Of a stretch of DNA of 64,000 nucleotides, positions 53,879-64,000 are shown piece after piece. This DNA comes from Notospermus geniculatus (lineage: Eukaryota > Nemertea > Pilidiophora > Heteronemertea > Lineidae). The translations under genes and the position numbers were made by a program. Positions within the stretch are counted from its first letter, which is position 1; every line of letters begins with the position of its first letter. Location of the stretch: assembly GCA_002633025.1 (NCBI GenBank), contig NMRB01000792.1, positions 121,430 through 185,429 of the forward strand, in the 5' to 3' direction. Below the pieces are notes generated by a model that did not search any database, was not told the DNA's origin, and worked only from the letters and a program-made list of their open reading frames with translations.

Positions 53879-55030
53879 TTAAAAGATCCCCAAGAAGAAG
53901 AAAGACCCTTGTTGAGCCAGCTGTTTGTTCAGGGCTGGCTTTTGTTCTTTAATCAGTAACGCCTCCTTAATTCTCAGCACATAATCCGACTCGGCATTAG
54001 TCAACACGGAGAAGTTGTCAATGTTTGCGTTTACTTTGCAAGTGTGACAATCCTTCAGATGGTCCAGGATGGCAGATCTATCCGAAAAGTGTTCAGACAC
54101 CCTAGTAGCCAAGTGACGTTTAGTCTTACCAATGTAAGACAAGTTCCTATCACAGGAAATTTGGAATTTATAAACTACTTTGGCTCTTAGACTGACTGGT
54201 GTTGCACTTTTCAGAGAAAAGTATCTGCCAACCCGGAATAATCGAAAGGTTATCTTTACATTCACGCCAACAGACCTGAAAATTGACAGCAAGCGTTTCT
54301 TGAAATTTAAAGAAGGGTGACCTGTATAGGGTATATAGTTATGATAGGGGTATATTCAAGATCTACAGGCACAGTTTTTTCACAGGGTTGAGAACGTTTT
54401 TTGCCCAGAAAAGAATGTACACACTTGTCAAAAACACTTTGTGGGTAACCATTACTCAAGAAAATGCCCTTTAAACGTTTCATTTCTTGATCGAACAGAT
54501 GCCATGTGCTGCAAACTGTGTAAGCCTTGTTGATAAAGCAAGTGACCAGTCCAACATGTCCAAGTTTCCAGTTTTGTGGGCACATCGCAGTGAAATTCAA
54601 GAGTTCATTAGTGTTGGAAGGTTTCCTGTAAACTGATGAAGAGACTCTCACAGTCATCTGTGGGTAGTGAGATGTTGGTATCTAGGAAGGCTAGTTGATC
54701 AGGACCTAACTCATATGTAAACTTCAAATTGCGATGTAAACCATTGAGGAGGTCAAAGAATCGCATAACACAATCTTGTGACCTAAAAACACAGAAGATA
54801 TCATCAACATAGCGCAGATACAATTCCGGGCAAAGTCATCAACCTTAGACAGAAAACATGTTTCAAAGTGTGCTAAAAAGAAGTTGGCGAGAGTTGGTCC
54901 AAGTGGACTTCCCACAGTTACACCATCGACTTGACAGTAGAGTTGATCCTGATCAAGGAAGTAGCCACCTGTGGCAATCTCAAGTAATCTCCTGAATGTG
55001 TCTTAAATATGTGTCTCAAATATTCTGTTT
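53879..55030 (-). mobile_element. Penelope-like retroelement, 5'-truncated and frameshifted
   Basis: Minus-strand blocks in order: GGYFLDQDQLYCQVDGV with GSPLGPTLANFF (RT motif, about 54985-54870), YLRYVDDIF with the catalytic YVDD (54823-54608), a thumb/connector segment (54657-54307, SSVYRKPSNTNELLNF), and a GIY-YIG-type endonuclease (54292-53879, with VVYKFQIS, LSYIGKTKRHLATRVSEH and KEALLIKEQKPALNKQL). RT plus C-terminal GIY-YIG is diagnostic of Penelope-like elements. Reading-frame changes fall near 54840, 54650 and 54300, and a stop lies near 55003. The N-terminal RT motifs are missing, so the copy is dead. It ends on its left side near the hairpin at 53820-53853. Confidence 0.9.
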
Positions 55031-55060
55031 GGCACAGAGGAGGGCGATATCTTTTTATCC

Positions 55061-55354
55061 CGACAGGTCGGCGCTGCGAGCGAAGTGACCTATTTTAGGT
55101 GTTGACGTTGCGTCATGAAAAGTGACCTTTACATTTTTCTACAGGAATAATGAGACAAAACGGTATCACATTTCGTCGTTTTAAGGGAAGAAGCAATGAA
55201 ATTACAGACATTTTCATCTACTACAAGATGATATAAGTTTTACTGTCGCGTGACCAACACAAACATGACAAACAGGTTATTTTCATGCCAGAAGTAAACT
55301 GAAATAACGTTAAAAAATGACATTTCGGTCACAACGCTCGCGGCGACGCCCTGT
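55061..55354. mobile_element. TIR element, short form (about 294 bp)
   Basis: CGACAGGTCGGCGCTGCGAG with GGTCACAACGCTCGCGGCGA and CGCCCTG at the other end. It is an internally shorter copy of 44089-45111, inserted next to the 5' break of the Penelope element. Confidence 0.8.
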
Positions 55355-55615
55355 GGTGCTAGTACGGCGCCCTCCTCATTGAGTGAAGAATAATTTTCAA
55401 GTTTTGAGAAAGGGTGATAGAGACCACATCATAACACTGCTTTCGAGTGGTGTAAATTTAGTATTACTATGCCAGTTTGGAGTGGCAGTCCTGAATAGTC
55501 GAATATCAGAACTGAGCAGACATCGCTGAAGTCTTTATATTTCATTCATATCAGTCCGTCTGATGTGCGGCAGATTCCCTGCAGGTCTTGCGTAATACGA
55601 GTTCGCAACCGCCGG
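55355..55615. other. No recognisable feature
   Basis: Nothing recognised. Confidence 0.4.
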
Positions 55616-55618
55616 TTA

Positions 55619-55862
55619 AGCCTAGTTTATACTTCGACGCAAAACCATCGGCGTCCGACGCGCGATCAAATCTGGACGCCGACTTCGCGGAATTGATTCA
55701 CAGTCCAGCGTACTTTAGCGACGGCGACCCGTTATGAAATGACTCAAGTAATTACAGCCTTGCGATCGGACGCCGACCAAATCGCACGACGGGCTCGGCG
55801 TCGAACGCAAGATCGCGCGTTGGTCGCCGACGATGGTCGTGCGTCGAAGTATAAACTAGGCT
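55619..55862. mobile_element. Fold-back MITE, 244 bp, TTA duplication
   Basis: AGCCTAGTTTATACTTCGAC opens and GTCGAAGTATAAACTAGGCT closes it; TTA on both sides (55616-55618, 55863-55865). The interior is unusually CpG-rich (GACGCCGA, CGTCCGACGCGCGATC). Confidence 0.9.
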
Positions 55863-55865
55863 TTA

Positions 55866-57803
55866 GGCCAACGACTACGCTTATCTATTGTTCGGGTACA
55901 TACAGACACCAGAACATGTTATCGCTCCGCAGGTCTATCACGTCGATTGCAAAAACTCTCTACTCTAGCCCTTTCACCGCCATTTTCTTTTAAAAATCGC
56001 CATAGTTGAAACCAACCCCCACCTACCTGGGTGAATGGAGAGCAATGCGACTACAATGATTATGATGCACTGGCAAAGTTCTCTAAAAAACCCACACATT
56101 TTGCAGGTTTCTAGCAAAATAAAGCCAACTTTTACTTCTTAAGACGTCTGATTTCGCCTATTGCTTTCAAATTCGGCTATTTTGTCTTTAAAAAGTGAAA
56201 AAGTTGAAAAAACTAAGCTTAACCCTATTGTTTTGACCAGAAACTGAATTAAACAGAGCCAGTTGAGTGGCAGAAGTACCACAGATAGTGAATTAACAGT
56301 GCTGTCATCTTAACTTTCTAGTTTGAACTACTGTACATAAATGCGAATTTGGCGGTGAAAGGGCTAGCCTTATCAACTTCCATTTGACCAATCTAGTGTG
56401 GCCTTCGTTTTGAGACCCCCCGCCCCACACACCCAGTCCAGCGTAGAGTCCCAGGATGCTTGGACGGCCTTCCACAACTTCACACGCCATATTAATCATT
56501 TACCCTCACCGTCTAACCAGTCGAGCCAATCTTCCTGCATGATATAATAATTCTGCCACGCCAGGCAATACTAACAGACACATTTATAACGCCTAACACT
56601 CATTATGTATATAACATTGTGGACAATTTCAATCATTTATCCTGCCAGATAGCTAAATTCCATCATTAGCTGAGATTAGGAGGGTTAGCCATGACGATTG
56701 CTCAGTCTCGATTAGATCAGCGCTACTGCACTAAGGATCTCTCATCATACTTTTTGGATGTTACAGGCTTACGTTTAATGCGACAAATTCTAGCTTTTAA
56801 AGGGTGATTTTTTCCGCAGGTTTCGAAGTTTACATAAAGTCTTCCCACAGCAAATTTATCACGAATCATGCAGGTAGCAAAACCTAAGGATATCTGATCA
56901 TTGCCCTCTGATACGAGGTGTTAAAAAATCCTTTTTGTATATTTCAGAACATAATTTCATTTTGTCCTTTTTCAAAACCATTGCACCAATGAAAAATTGT
57001 CGCGATATGATTGATATTATATGCCAACTCTTTGTCCATCTAACTAGCTGCCCATTAACAAGCAACTGAAGAAGGGTAAAATACATTGTACATGTACAGG
57101 CAGTTTTTTCCTTGGTGATTTTCTGAAAAAGCGGTTGCTCTCTACCAGGGTTTCTAATGGCACGTTATTGTCTCATTCCATGCCTGATGGTTTCAGTTTT
57201 GACATAACCACCCCAGAATAATTACGTTATTTTAGGCCAAGAATTAATTGAAAGAAGCATAGGAAAATGGACAGTTCGGCGCTGATCGATATCACAAATC
57301 ACGCAGGTTCGGACCAGCAATTTCGACTCTCCAGCTCATTACAGTTTTCGAAACAGCACATAAAAAACTCGCAATCACATTGAAAGGCAATCCAGAAAAT
57401 AACTGTGCGTAGAAAACTGTTGAATACGGATTACGTCGATTTGATCTTTCCCTTCATCATTCAAATTTCATTTCTTCAGAGATTTGCGTAGATGAATTTT
57501 TCTGAAACCAGTAGTGTTTATTTTACATTCATTGGCAAAGAAAACGTTCCTTACGGGTTACTCCGATGAGACACGTCTTCTCCTGTCGCTATTAGTATGA
57601 AACTCGCGATATATGAGACAGTAAAGATCGTAGAGCTCACTCACAGCTTTGGGCAGTTATCGGGGAATATGAAGATGAATTTATGTGACAGTGTATTCCT
57701 GCCAAACCTTAAAGGACTATGTTTGAATTATCTCCTCTTCTCACTTGTCATGAAATAAGATTAAAGGACAGGTATTCGGTGTTACAACAACCAGTATGTC
57801 TAT
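55866..57803. other. No recognised gene
   Basis: About 1.9 kb with short ORFs only and no repeat that I recognise. Confidence 0.5.
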
Positions 57804-58242
57804 AGCTGGGCTTCCACTACAAAAAAGCCGGTATTTGTCCGTTCTTATTCTGCTTCCATTACGGAATTTCCGTGTTTAATAAGTCTGGTTCTATTAAGTG
57901 CGGATCTATTAAGCTCGGATAGCATAGCCGATCATACTCCGAATCTAAATTAGATGCGGATCAACAACGGTGTTTTCTCTAGTGGAATGGCAATATGTCC
58001 GGATCTATTTGTAGTATTATGTTCGGCTACAGGTGTCTTAAGATCGCTTGCGACATTGCGCATGCTCAAAAGTACCAGAACAATACGTTGTTCACTGCAC
58101 GTATCGCCATCTGTAGCCGAACATACTAACCTCAAATCCAGTAGTGGAAGCGCAAGCCGAGAAATATCCGGTCTTATTTTAGATGCGAATAGACACCGGT
58201 ACTATTAAGGCCGGATCTAAAAGCAGTAATTGAAGCGCAGCT
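57804..58242. repeat. TIR element with inner inverted repeat, about 440 bp
   Basis: AGCTGGGCTTCCACTAC opens and GTAATTGAAGCGCAGCT closes it, with CCGG(T/A)..T words on each side. Inner pair: TATGTTCGGCTACAG (58017) and CTGTAGCCGAACATA (to 58126). Words such as GCGGATCTATTAAG recur. Flanks TAT and ATT do not agree. Confidence 0.7.
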
Positions 58243-59100
58243 ATTATGACTGGTGAAATAGGCCTAATTGGAACGTCTGTCGTGTCTGATCTAGATCATC
58301 ATAAACATGGTCATCCAAAAATCACCACCTGAGTGGACCAGTTTACGGTCACTGGTCCACTTACATGTAGGGGGTGGATTTGGGACTGCCAATTTGAGTG
58401 GTCCCGATCCGGATACCGAGGTGGTCCTGTTACCGAGGTCATCTTAATGGAAATTCGTTACAAAATAATCAGCATTGGGCTAATGCGGTCCACTAAGGTG
58501 AGGTGGTCCTGTTACCGAGGTTCCACTGTATGACCTTTTTGAAACTTAATAAGTAAGAAGCCCGTTAAATAAAGAGGAAGATGATAAAACACGTTGACAG
58601 CAAGTGCAAGCTGTCGCCTACATGTATGACTTTATTAATACATCTATAAACACTTTCACCAACATCCAATGATTCGTTCTGCATACTAAAGCATTAATAA
58701 ACAGCATCAGGAAGCTCTTGAACCAGTTTAAATAACGTTAGTGTTCATCGCATGTAAATCAATACGTCTTTAGCAATTACAAGGAGTAAAAATTCTTTGA
58801 GTTCGAATTCGTGTCATGAAGGAGAGGAAGCTTGTCGTATTTTGTTGTTCAAACGAAGGCAATTCCTTGTTTTCTTAGCAGTAGCTTTGCGCGGATTTCA
58901 CGCGATGTTTCCTATCATCAGCTTTCAAAAACACGTATCGGTTTCCAGAAATATATTCACTGGGAATTTTTTACTAAAGATTTATTCTGTAAATATGTAT
59001 TTGGCCTGTTTTTGAAAATGTCTGCTTTTCATTGGTATTTGCATTACATGCAGATGCGGCGTATTTGTAGCAAAACATCTCCTGCGGCTGTGATCGACCC
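58243..59100. other. No recognised gene; small direct repeats
   Basis: GAGGTGGTCCTGTTACCGAG occurs twice (about 58419 and 58500), and GGACCAGTTTACGGTCACTGGTCCA (58335-58359) is a short palindrome-like segment. Confidence 0.5.
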
Positions 59101-59144
59101 CCCCCCCCCCCCCAAAAAAAANCCCCCCGCCCGCGATTTTTTTT

Positions 59145-59335
59145 CCTAACCGATATACCGTTACGACCAACATTTTTTTCCTAACCTGTATAGCAAAAGC
59201 TAATCCTAACCCTAATCTTAATCCTAATCCTACTATACCCAACACTAACCCTGACCCTAACCCTAACCACTTATCCAATCATTAACCCTCTATTCACTTC
59301 GTTAATTTCATTTCGTAATGGATATACTGGTTAGG
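59145..59335. mobile_element. MITE with telomere-like CCCTAA interior, copy 2
   Basis: CCTAACCGATATACCGTTAC opens and GTAATGGATATACTGGTTAGG closes it; the interior is of CCTAA/CCCTAA/AATCCTAATCC words. Equivalent to 2931-3123. It follows a C-run and poly-A tract with a single N at 59122. Confidence 0.82.
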
Positions 59336-61544
59336 GTCCCTCCCCCATGCCCGGGAGTCACCACTGACGCGATACAGCTTTCGGCCAATGGCCTAAAAAT
59401 CATGATAAGGATCTGCAGTGAAGGAAACGGGCAGGACATCATTATTTAATGTTGAAAAGGAATATGTTTTGGGGCAGAACGCGACAAACCATGCACCGCC
59501 AAACTATCGGTATATGTTTTTGGAGTGGATACATAACTCATTGATCAACTGCATTAAATACCACAAACAGCAGGCAAAGAAGAAGCAGATGTTTTAGACG
59601 TAGGACAGCCAGTTCCCTCGCCATGTTAATGTAATAAGATGTGTAAATAACAGAGTAATAATGCGAGATTGTTTTGTTTGGGTGGCAACCGAGATAAACG
59701 TTGTCACCAAAGTAATAGAGGCATTAATATTTATTGGTCTAACTAGACATTTTCTATAAAAAATCGTTTCACATTATAAAACGGCTGTCAGAACGACGCT
59801 AAGAAAACATCGGCACTCACTATTCTCCATTGTTCTCCATGTGGAGATGGCGACTCTTTGAGAAAGCAAGTTTTTTTCCAGGCACTCTGGTTTCTTCCAA
59901 CTATTAATACTTTGTACAGGAACCCTGTTTGCAGTTAGCATTTAGGCTGATATAGACTAATATCTGATCCTACCAACCTGCGCGCTGCAGTCGTGGCTTG
60001 TTTGGTAGGAACAGCATTGGCCGCCATTATTGGAGGAATTCTGCCAGTGACGTCACTTGGAAATTTTATGTAAATTTATTCAATTCTCAGTATGGCTGAC
60101 GTTCCGGAATGTAGATAGAAGGAGACCTCCATTTGACCTGGGAAATCCACCAATCACGAAGGTGTTAAAAATAGAAAGGTATCAACGTAATACATGTAGT
60201 TCCTATACTTATCACCTGCGACAGCACCGACCAATCAGATTCACGAACGCGATAAGCACGACCGGTCCGAACACATGCCAAATCCGATGTAAAGTTGTTA
60301 GGACTGAGTACCAGTCTAAGGCTGATATCGGTGCGGTCACATCATCACAGGTGGCGCTAGCTACTGACAATCTACGGATTTCGGCTCAATGTTGAGGTTC
60401 AGAGTTAATTTCTCACCCCAACTAATCGGTGTGATGAGCACATCAAAATGTCTATGAGGAAATTGCCTGTGGGGTACCTTTAAAGGTCATCTGAAAGGCA
60501 TTTCAAGATATTTTTGTCTGAAAGTGGTTCGAGTAAAAACAATTATCAGTGAAAGCTACATGAAGATTGGACCATTAATTACAGTGTTAAACCAAATTAA
60601 AGATGTTACATGACAACCAAACAACATGGTATGCATGGTTCTCCAGGCAGCGGGTTCAAGAGTCAAATGTGCTATGCAGAAATTCAAATATTGCCCTCGT
60701 CAGAATCCATACTAAGGAAAGAACTGCAGTACGACTGACTGAACAAGGAAAATACTAGTACATCAAAACTACACCTAACTGCCCATTTAATAAGTGAAAT
60801 GAGTTATTTTAGTGTTTTTTATGTTTAAATCCAATGACATCACAAGTGCTGTTCTACGCTGCCTGACATGGTTGCCAGGGTGTGTGGTCATCCATTTTAA
60901 ATTCCCATAACTTGGAAATGGGTGGTGCGATTTTGATGCGGTTTGCAGTTTCATGCTGGCTTATCAATGCTTAGCAAACCCTTCTAGGAAGCATTTATTT
61001 CGCCAAATGTTGTAGGTAAAGCTGATAAATACGCAGTTGGCTGGTTACTTAGTAATTCAGTGTTAAAATGTGTTTCTTCGCCCTCAGAACCTGTATGTGC
61101 ACATCAGGGTAGTTGCAAGAAAAATAGCCGTGAGTCGGCAACATCCTGTTAGTAGATTCCTTTTATCTATAAGCCAAATCGTGACAAAAGTTCCACAGGG
61201 CCGGTACCCTGATTGTGTTGGTTTCCATAGTTTCACTGCGATAGCAGGAACCAGCGCTTGTTCACAAACAAAAGATTTTTATACCTATGCCTAGATGCTT
61301 CAGGCATGTAATTACAGGATATTACTTTCATGGTAGGCCTGAAACCCGTTACCAACTTTGCTATTAAGCTTTTCGATCAGGTTTACGAGCGGTTTCCAGT
61401 ACTTGGAGATTCATTGTGTAGAGAGATAAGATAAGATTAAACTATCAACTGGTTAATTTACCCGTGGCGATTTTGGCGATTGCCTGTGACCTGCAATGTC
61501 ACTTTAGTGCCCAAGGCGTCGCTGAGTATGTTTTCAAGTAAAAA
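59336..61544. other. No recognised gene
   Basis: About 2.2 kb with short ORFs only (the longest is 112 codons at 60057-60395, no domain). Confidence 0.5.
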
Positions 61545-61665
61545 AGACTGTCAGTGCCAGTGCGCCAGTGCCAGGTTTTGAACCGACCCCTCATGGCTGT
61601 GTGCCTTTCAAGTAAAAGACTGCCAGTGCCAGGGAACCGACCCGTCATGGCTGTGTGCCACTCCG
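61545..61665. repeat. Tandem duplication, about 60-bp unit
   Basis: AAGACTG(T/C)CAGTGCCAG, AACCGACCC(C/G)TCATGGCTGT and GTGCC occur twice in the same order. Confidence 0.75.
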
Positions 61666-61888
61666 ACTCACACACTCGTCACTGTCCTGCTGAACTGAAT
61701 AGTCGAGAGTTGAGTGACACTGACAGGCGAATTGTGTTATCGTGACTGGACGACAGATGAGCTATGACGTTATGAGCACCGAGTACGCTGTTAGATAGGC
61801 CTACTTTCTATAGAAAGCAGTCAGTCTCAGTATCGCACATGTGGGCATTTAGCATGTTGTTCATGTGTTGACTGTAGGCCACCAGTAC

Positions 61889-61920
61889 AGTCCCTTGCAC
61901 AGTGATTGTGCAAGGGACTA
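61889..61920. repeat. Strong hairpin, 12-bp perfect stem
   Basis: GTCCCTTGCACA, loop GTGAT, TGTGCAAGGGAC: a perfect 12-bp stem. Not followed by a T-run on either strand and with no pre-miRNA-length extension, so function is unknown. Confidence 0.8.
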
Positions 61921-62097
61921 TATGAAATGAAGGTATACATAAAAATTGTTGTTGTAACGTGACAAAGGTCTGGCATTGCCGGAGTTCAGCTTCTCCTGTT
62001 TGTGCAGCATGGTCGACATTGCTGGCTGTTCATAGATTGTATATTCGAATCGAAGTCCTGACATTGACGCTTTTGATATAATAATGTTGGATGACCT

Positions 62098-62735
62098 AGA
62101 CCCCAGTAACCTGGTTCCTTGGGCGTCCGACGGTGGCGCTGGCTGTCGAATCGTGTCGGAGCCCAGGTATCCGCAACCAGAAAAATAGTCGGAATTCCGG
62201 CTAGTGGGAAGCCGTTGATTTCAGGCGTCGATTAAACTTCGTGTAAATCAGATTATTAGAATATCTAAAATCTTGTTATCATTAGTACGTTTTAGAATAC
62301 ATGTAACATTTCTAATTAAGTGGAAATTGAAATTTATAATCAACGATTAAGCTCTGCCTTATTTTGGAGTGAATCGAGTGCCTGAATGAATCGCATACAG
62401 AGTCAAATTTCAAATTTAAGATGGCGTCTTCGCTATGGGCTAGTTCAGATATTAAAATCATGGAAAACTACAAGTATATCGATGATACATTTGAGTTATC
62501 CATTGCGAGTACATTTTCTACAGACATTGTTGACAACGTGCAGCAGAGAAGTCATTTCTGACAGGTAATACAGACATAGGCCTATACATCTGTTTTGCAC
62601 TTCGCTTTTGGACACGGCTTTCCCAATGATGACGTCACTGCTATTTATAGACGGTTGTGGATACCTGGGCTCCTACACGAATAGTAAGTGCCACCGACGG
62701 AGCCCAGGGAACCAGGTTTAAGACCCCAGTGGCAA
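62098..62735. mobile_element. TIR element with about 85-bp arms
   Basis: Left arm (62098-62183): CCCCAGTAACCTGGTTCCTT .. GTGTCGGAGCCCAGGTATCC. Right arm (62647-62735): GGATACCTGGGCTCCTACAC .. AACCAGGTTTAAGACCCCAG. About 85 percent pairing. The interior (about 460 bp) is AT-rich and without a convincing ORF. Confidence 0.82.
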
Positions 62736-64000
62736 AGCCCAATCTGAACGTCAGAGAATGATTTGTACCAGCATCTAACTCTGACGTATGAAGGGCGCCG
62801 CCATATTGATCGAGATCGCACTACTTGCGGAAGCCATGGAAACGGATAGTCATTGACAACAAACATGGCGGCGCCCTGCTCATGTCGATGTTACATTGCA
62901 ACGATTTCAATAAAAATCCGTTGCAAAATGCACAGTTAACCACTCAAACGTTTGTATATTTATATTCATTGCGAAATAACTCATTTTGTGCAAACAAACA
63001 TGTCTACGCAAAGCTACAACCGCATCACGTCTGACCTGTTCACCGACAATGTGGTGGTCGAACTTAATCCGCTATATACTGACGATGTGCTTTCAATGAG
63101 GACCCTAGCTCACTGGCTCAATAGGTGTCACTAGTGGTTAAATCTATTGAAATGAAACTGGCAACTCGGTCCTGATCAATTTCCCACACAAAAGCCGTCC
63201 ATTGTATAGGACCGAGTTTCGGTGTGCTGCCCTCTATCGTAGCTAGGATGCCCATTGCGCCTCGAAGATTGCCGTAAGCTTCCGAGTCGAAGACGATAGT
63301 GGCAAAGCCAGGTCCTGTGACGTTACAACTACGATTTTCCTGTATGTTGATGTTGACTGATGTTTTTAATAAATAGGTTCTTTTGATTTAGAATGAAGAG
63401 CTCAAATATTTTCTGAAAAGGACACCCCAGTCATTAGATGGAGTTAGAGGGATAAAGATCGACTCCAACTGTCTTCTGATGTTTCATGGCAACATAATAT
63501 CAATCTTGTCCATTCATTACTGAGCGTCTCAATATTGTCTTCGTTATTGTTTGTCTTTGTACATAGAGATAACAAAAGCGCCGATCCGTTGACTTCCGCA
63601 TATTAAGATAATTTGCCGAGCAAATACTGGTCCGGGTAGCTAATACTAAACAAATAGGTTGGCCGCTTTCTATTGAGTTATCAATTGAGGTATTATAAAG
63701 AAATACCCCCATGAGTTAACCCATGGAGGGTATTTATACCACCATGGTTAACCTAGCAACCACGAAATATCAAAAGAACTTTGCCCCCATTCCAAAAACG
63801 ACTACGTGTAGGCCTCTTAGACCAAGTAAAAAAATATATTAGATTAGCGTCCCCTCCCTCCTTCAAAAAGTGCAAAAACTGCAAAAAGATTTTACAATGC
63901 ATTTCCTATACATCCCCAAAATTTTGGCAATCTCTGAAAATTTTTTTATTTGATTTTGACATGTCTTTTCAGCCTCAAACTAGTAAAAATAAAAAATAAA
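62736..64000. other. No recognised gene
   Basis: Short ORFs only. Small inverted words CATGAGTTAACCCATGG and CCATGGTTAACCT occur at 63710-63755. Nothing else recognised. Confidence 0.5.

Noticed and set aside
61889-61920. Rho-independent terminator or microRNA hairpin
   Set aside because: No T-run follows, the genome is eukaryotic, and the stem is too short for a pre-miRNA as seen.

Overview
This window is animal nuclear DNA. Genes are sparse, coding exons are split by GT..AG introns, and the rest is packed with repeats: tRNA-derived SINEs, a Penelope-like retroelement, microsatellites and minisatellites, and an unusually dense population of inverted-repeat (fold-back) elements. The gene families (a RING/B-box/coiled-coil protein, a rhodopsin-class receptor, an SLC15/POT-like transporter) and the Penelope element suggest a marine invertebrate. 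The frequent palindromic words TACATGTA and TAGGCCTA give the same impression, but I cannot name the phylum. There is one 50-base and one 88-base assembly gap.

Genes. (1) Minus strand, 5824 to 2140: a three-exon TRIM-like gene (RING, B-box-like zinc finger, coiled coil, acidic tail; 667 aa). All splice junctions are phase 0. (2) Plus strand, 12214 to 14767: a two-exon rhodopsin-class GPCR that lacks the usual extracellular cysteines; its intron is full of repeats. (3) Plus strand, 16697 to 18301: an intronless 534-aa SLC15-like transporter with an N-terminal acidic dileucine motif. (4) Plus strand, 33605 to about 34458: three phase-compatible exons of an unrecognised gene, which ends where a 2.8-kb segmental duplication begins. 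(5) Minus strand, about 55030 to 53879: a frameshifted, 5'-truncated Penelope-like element (reverse transcriptase plus GIY-YIG endonuclease).

Layout. 1-11.7 kb: TRIM-like gene, fold-backs, an inverted pair of tRNA-headed SINE-like units between 21-bp direct repeats, and CCTAGGA-rich arrays. 12-18.3 kb: receptor and transporter. 18.3-23.7 kb: long fold-backs and a repeat array with nested insertions. 24-28.5 kb: more fold-backs. 28.5-37.3 kb: nested fold-backs, two copies of a 2.8-kb duplication, a minisatellite and the truncated gene. 38.4-41.3 kb: a second direct duplication. 41.8-43.6 kb: tandem palindromes and fold-backs. 44-51 kb: TIR elements, a 5S/tRNA-like SINE and a tandem tRNA-SINE array. 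52.7-55.4 kb: Penelope element with a hammerhead-like motif. 55.6-64 kb: a few fold-backs and otherwise featureless sequence.

Several insertions can be compared with an uninterrupted paralogous site in the same window. These support 9-bp target duplications for two roughly 400-bp fold-backs (Mutator-like), TTAA for two unrelated fold-backs that occupy the same site in the two duplication copies, and 3-bp duplications for a set of fold-backs starting AGC (Harbinger-like). The genes do not form an evident pathway; the strongest theme is recurrent nested insertion of non-autonomous elements.
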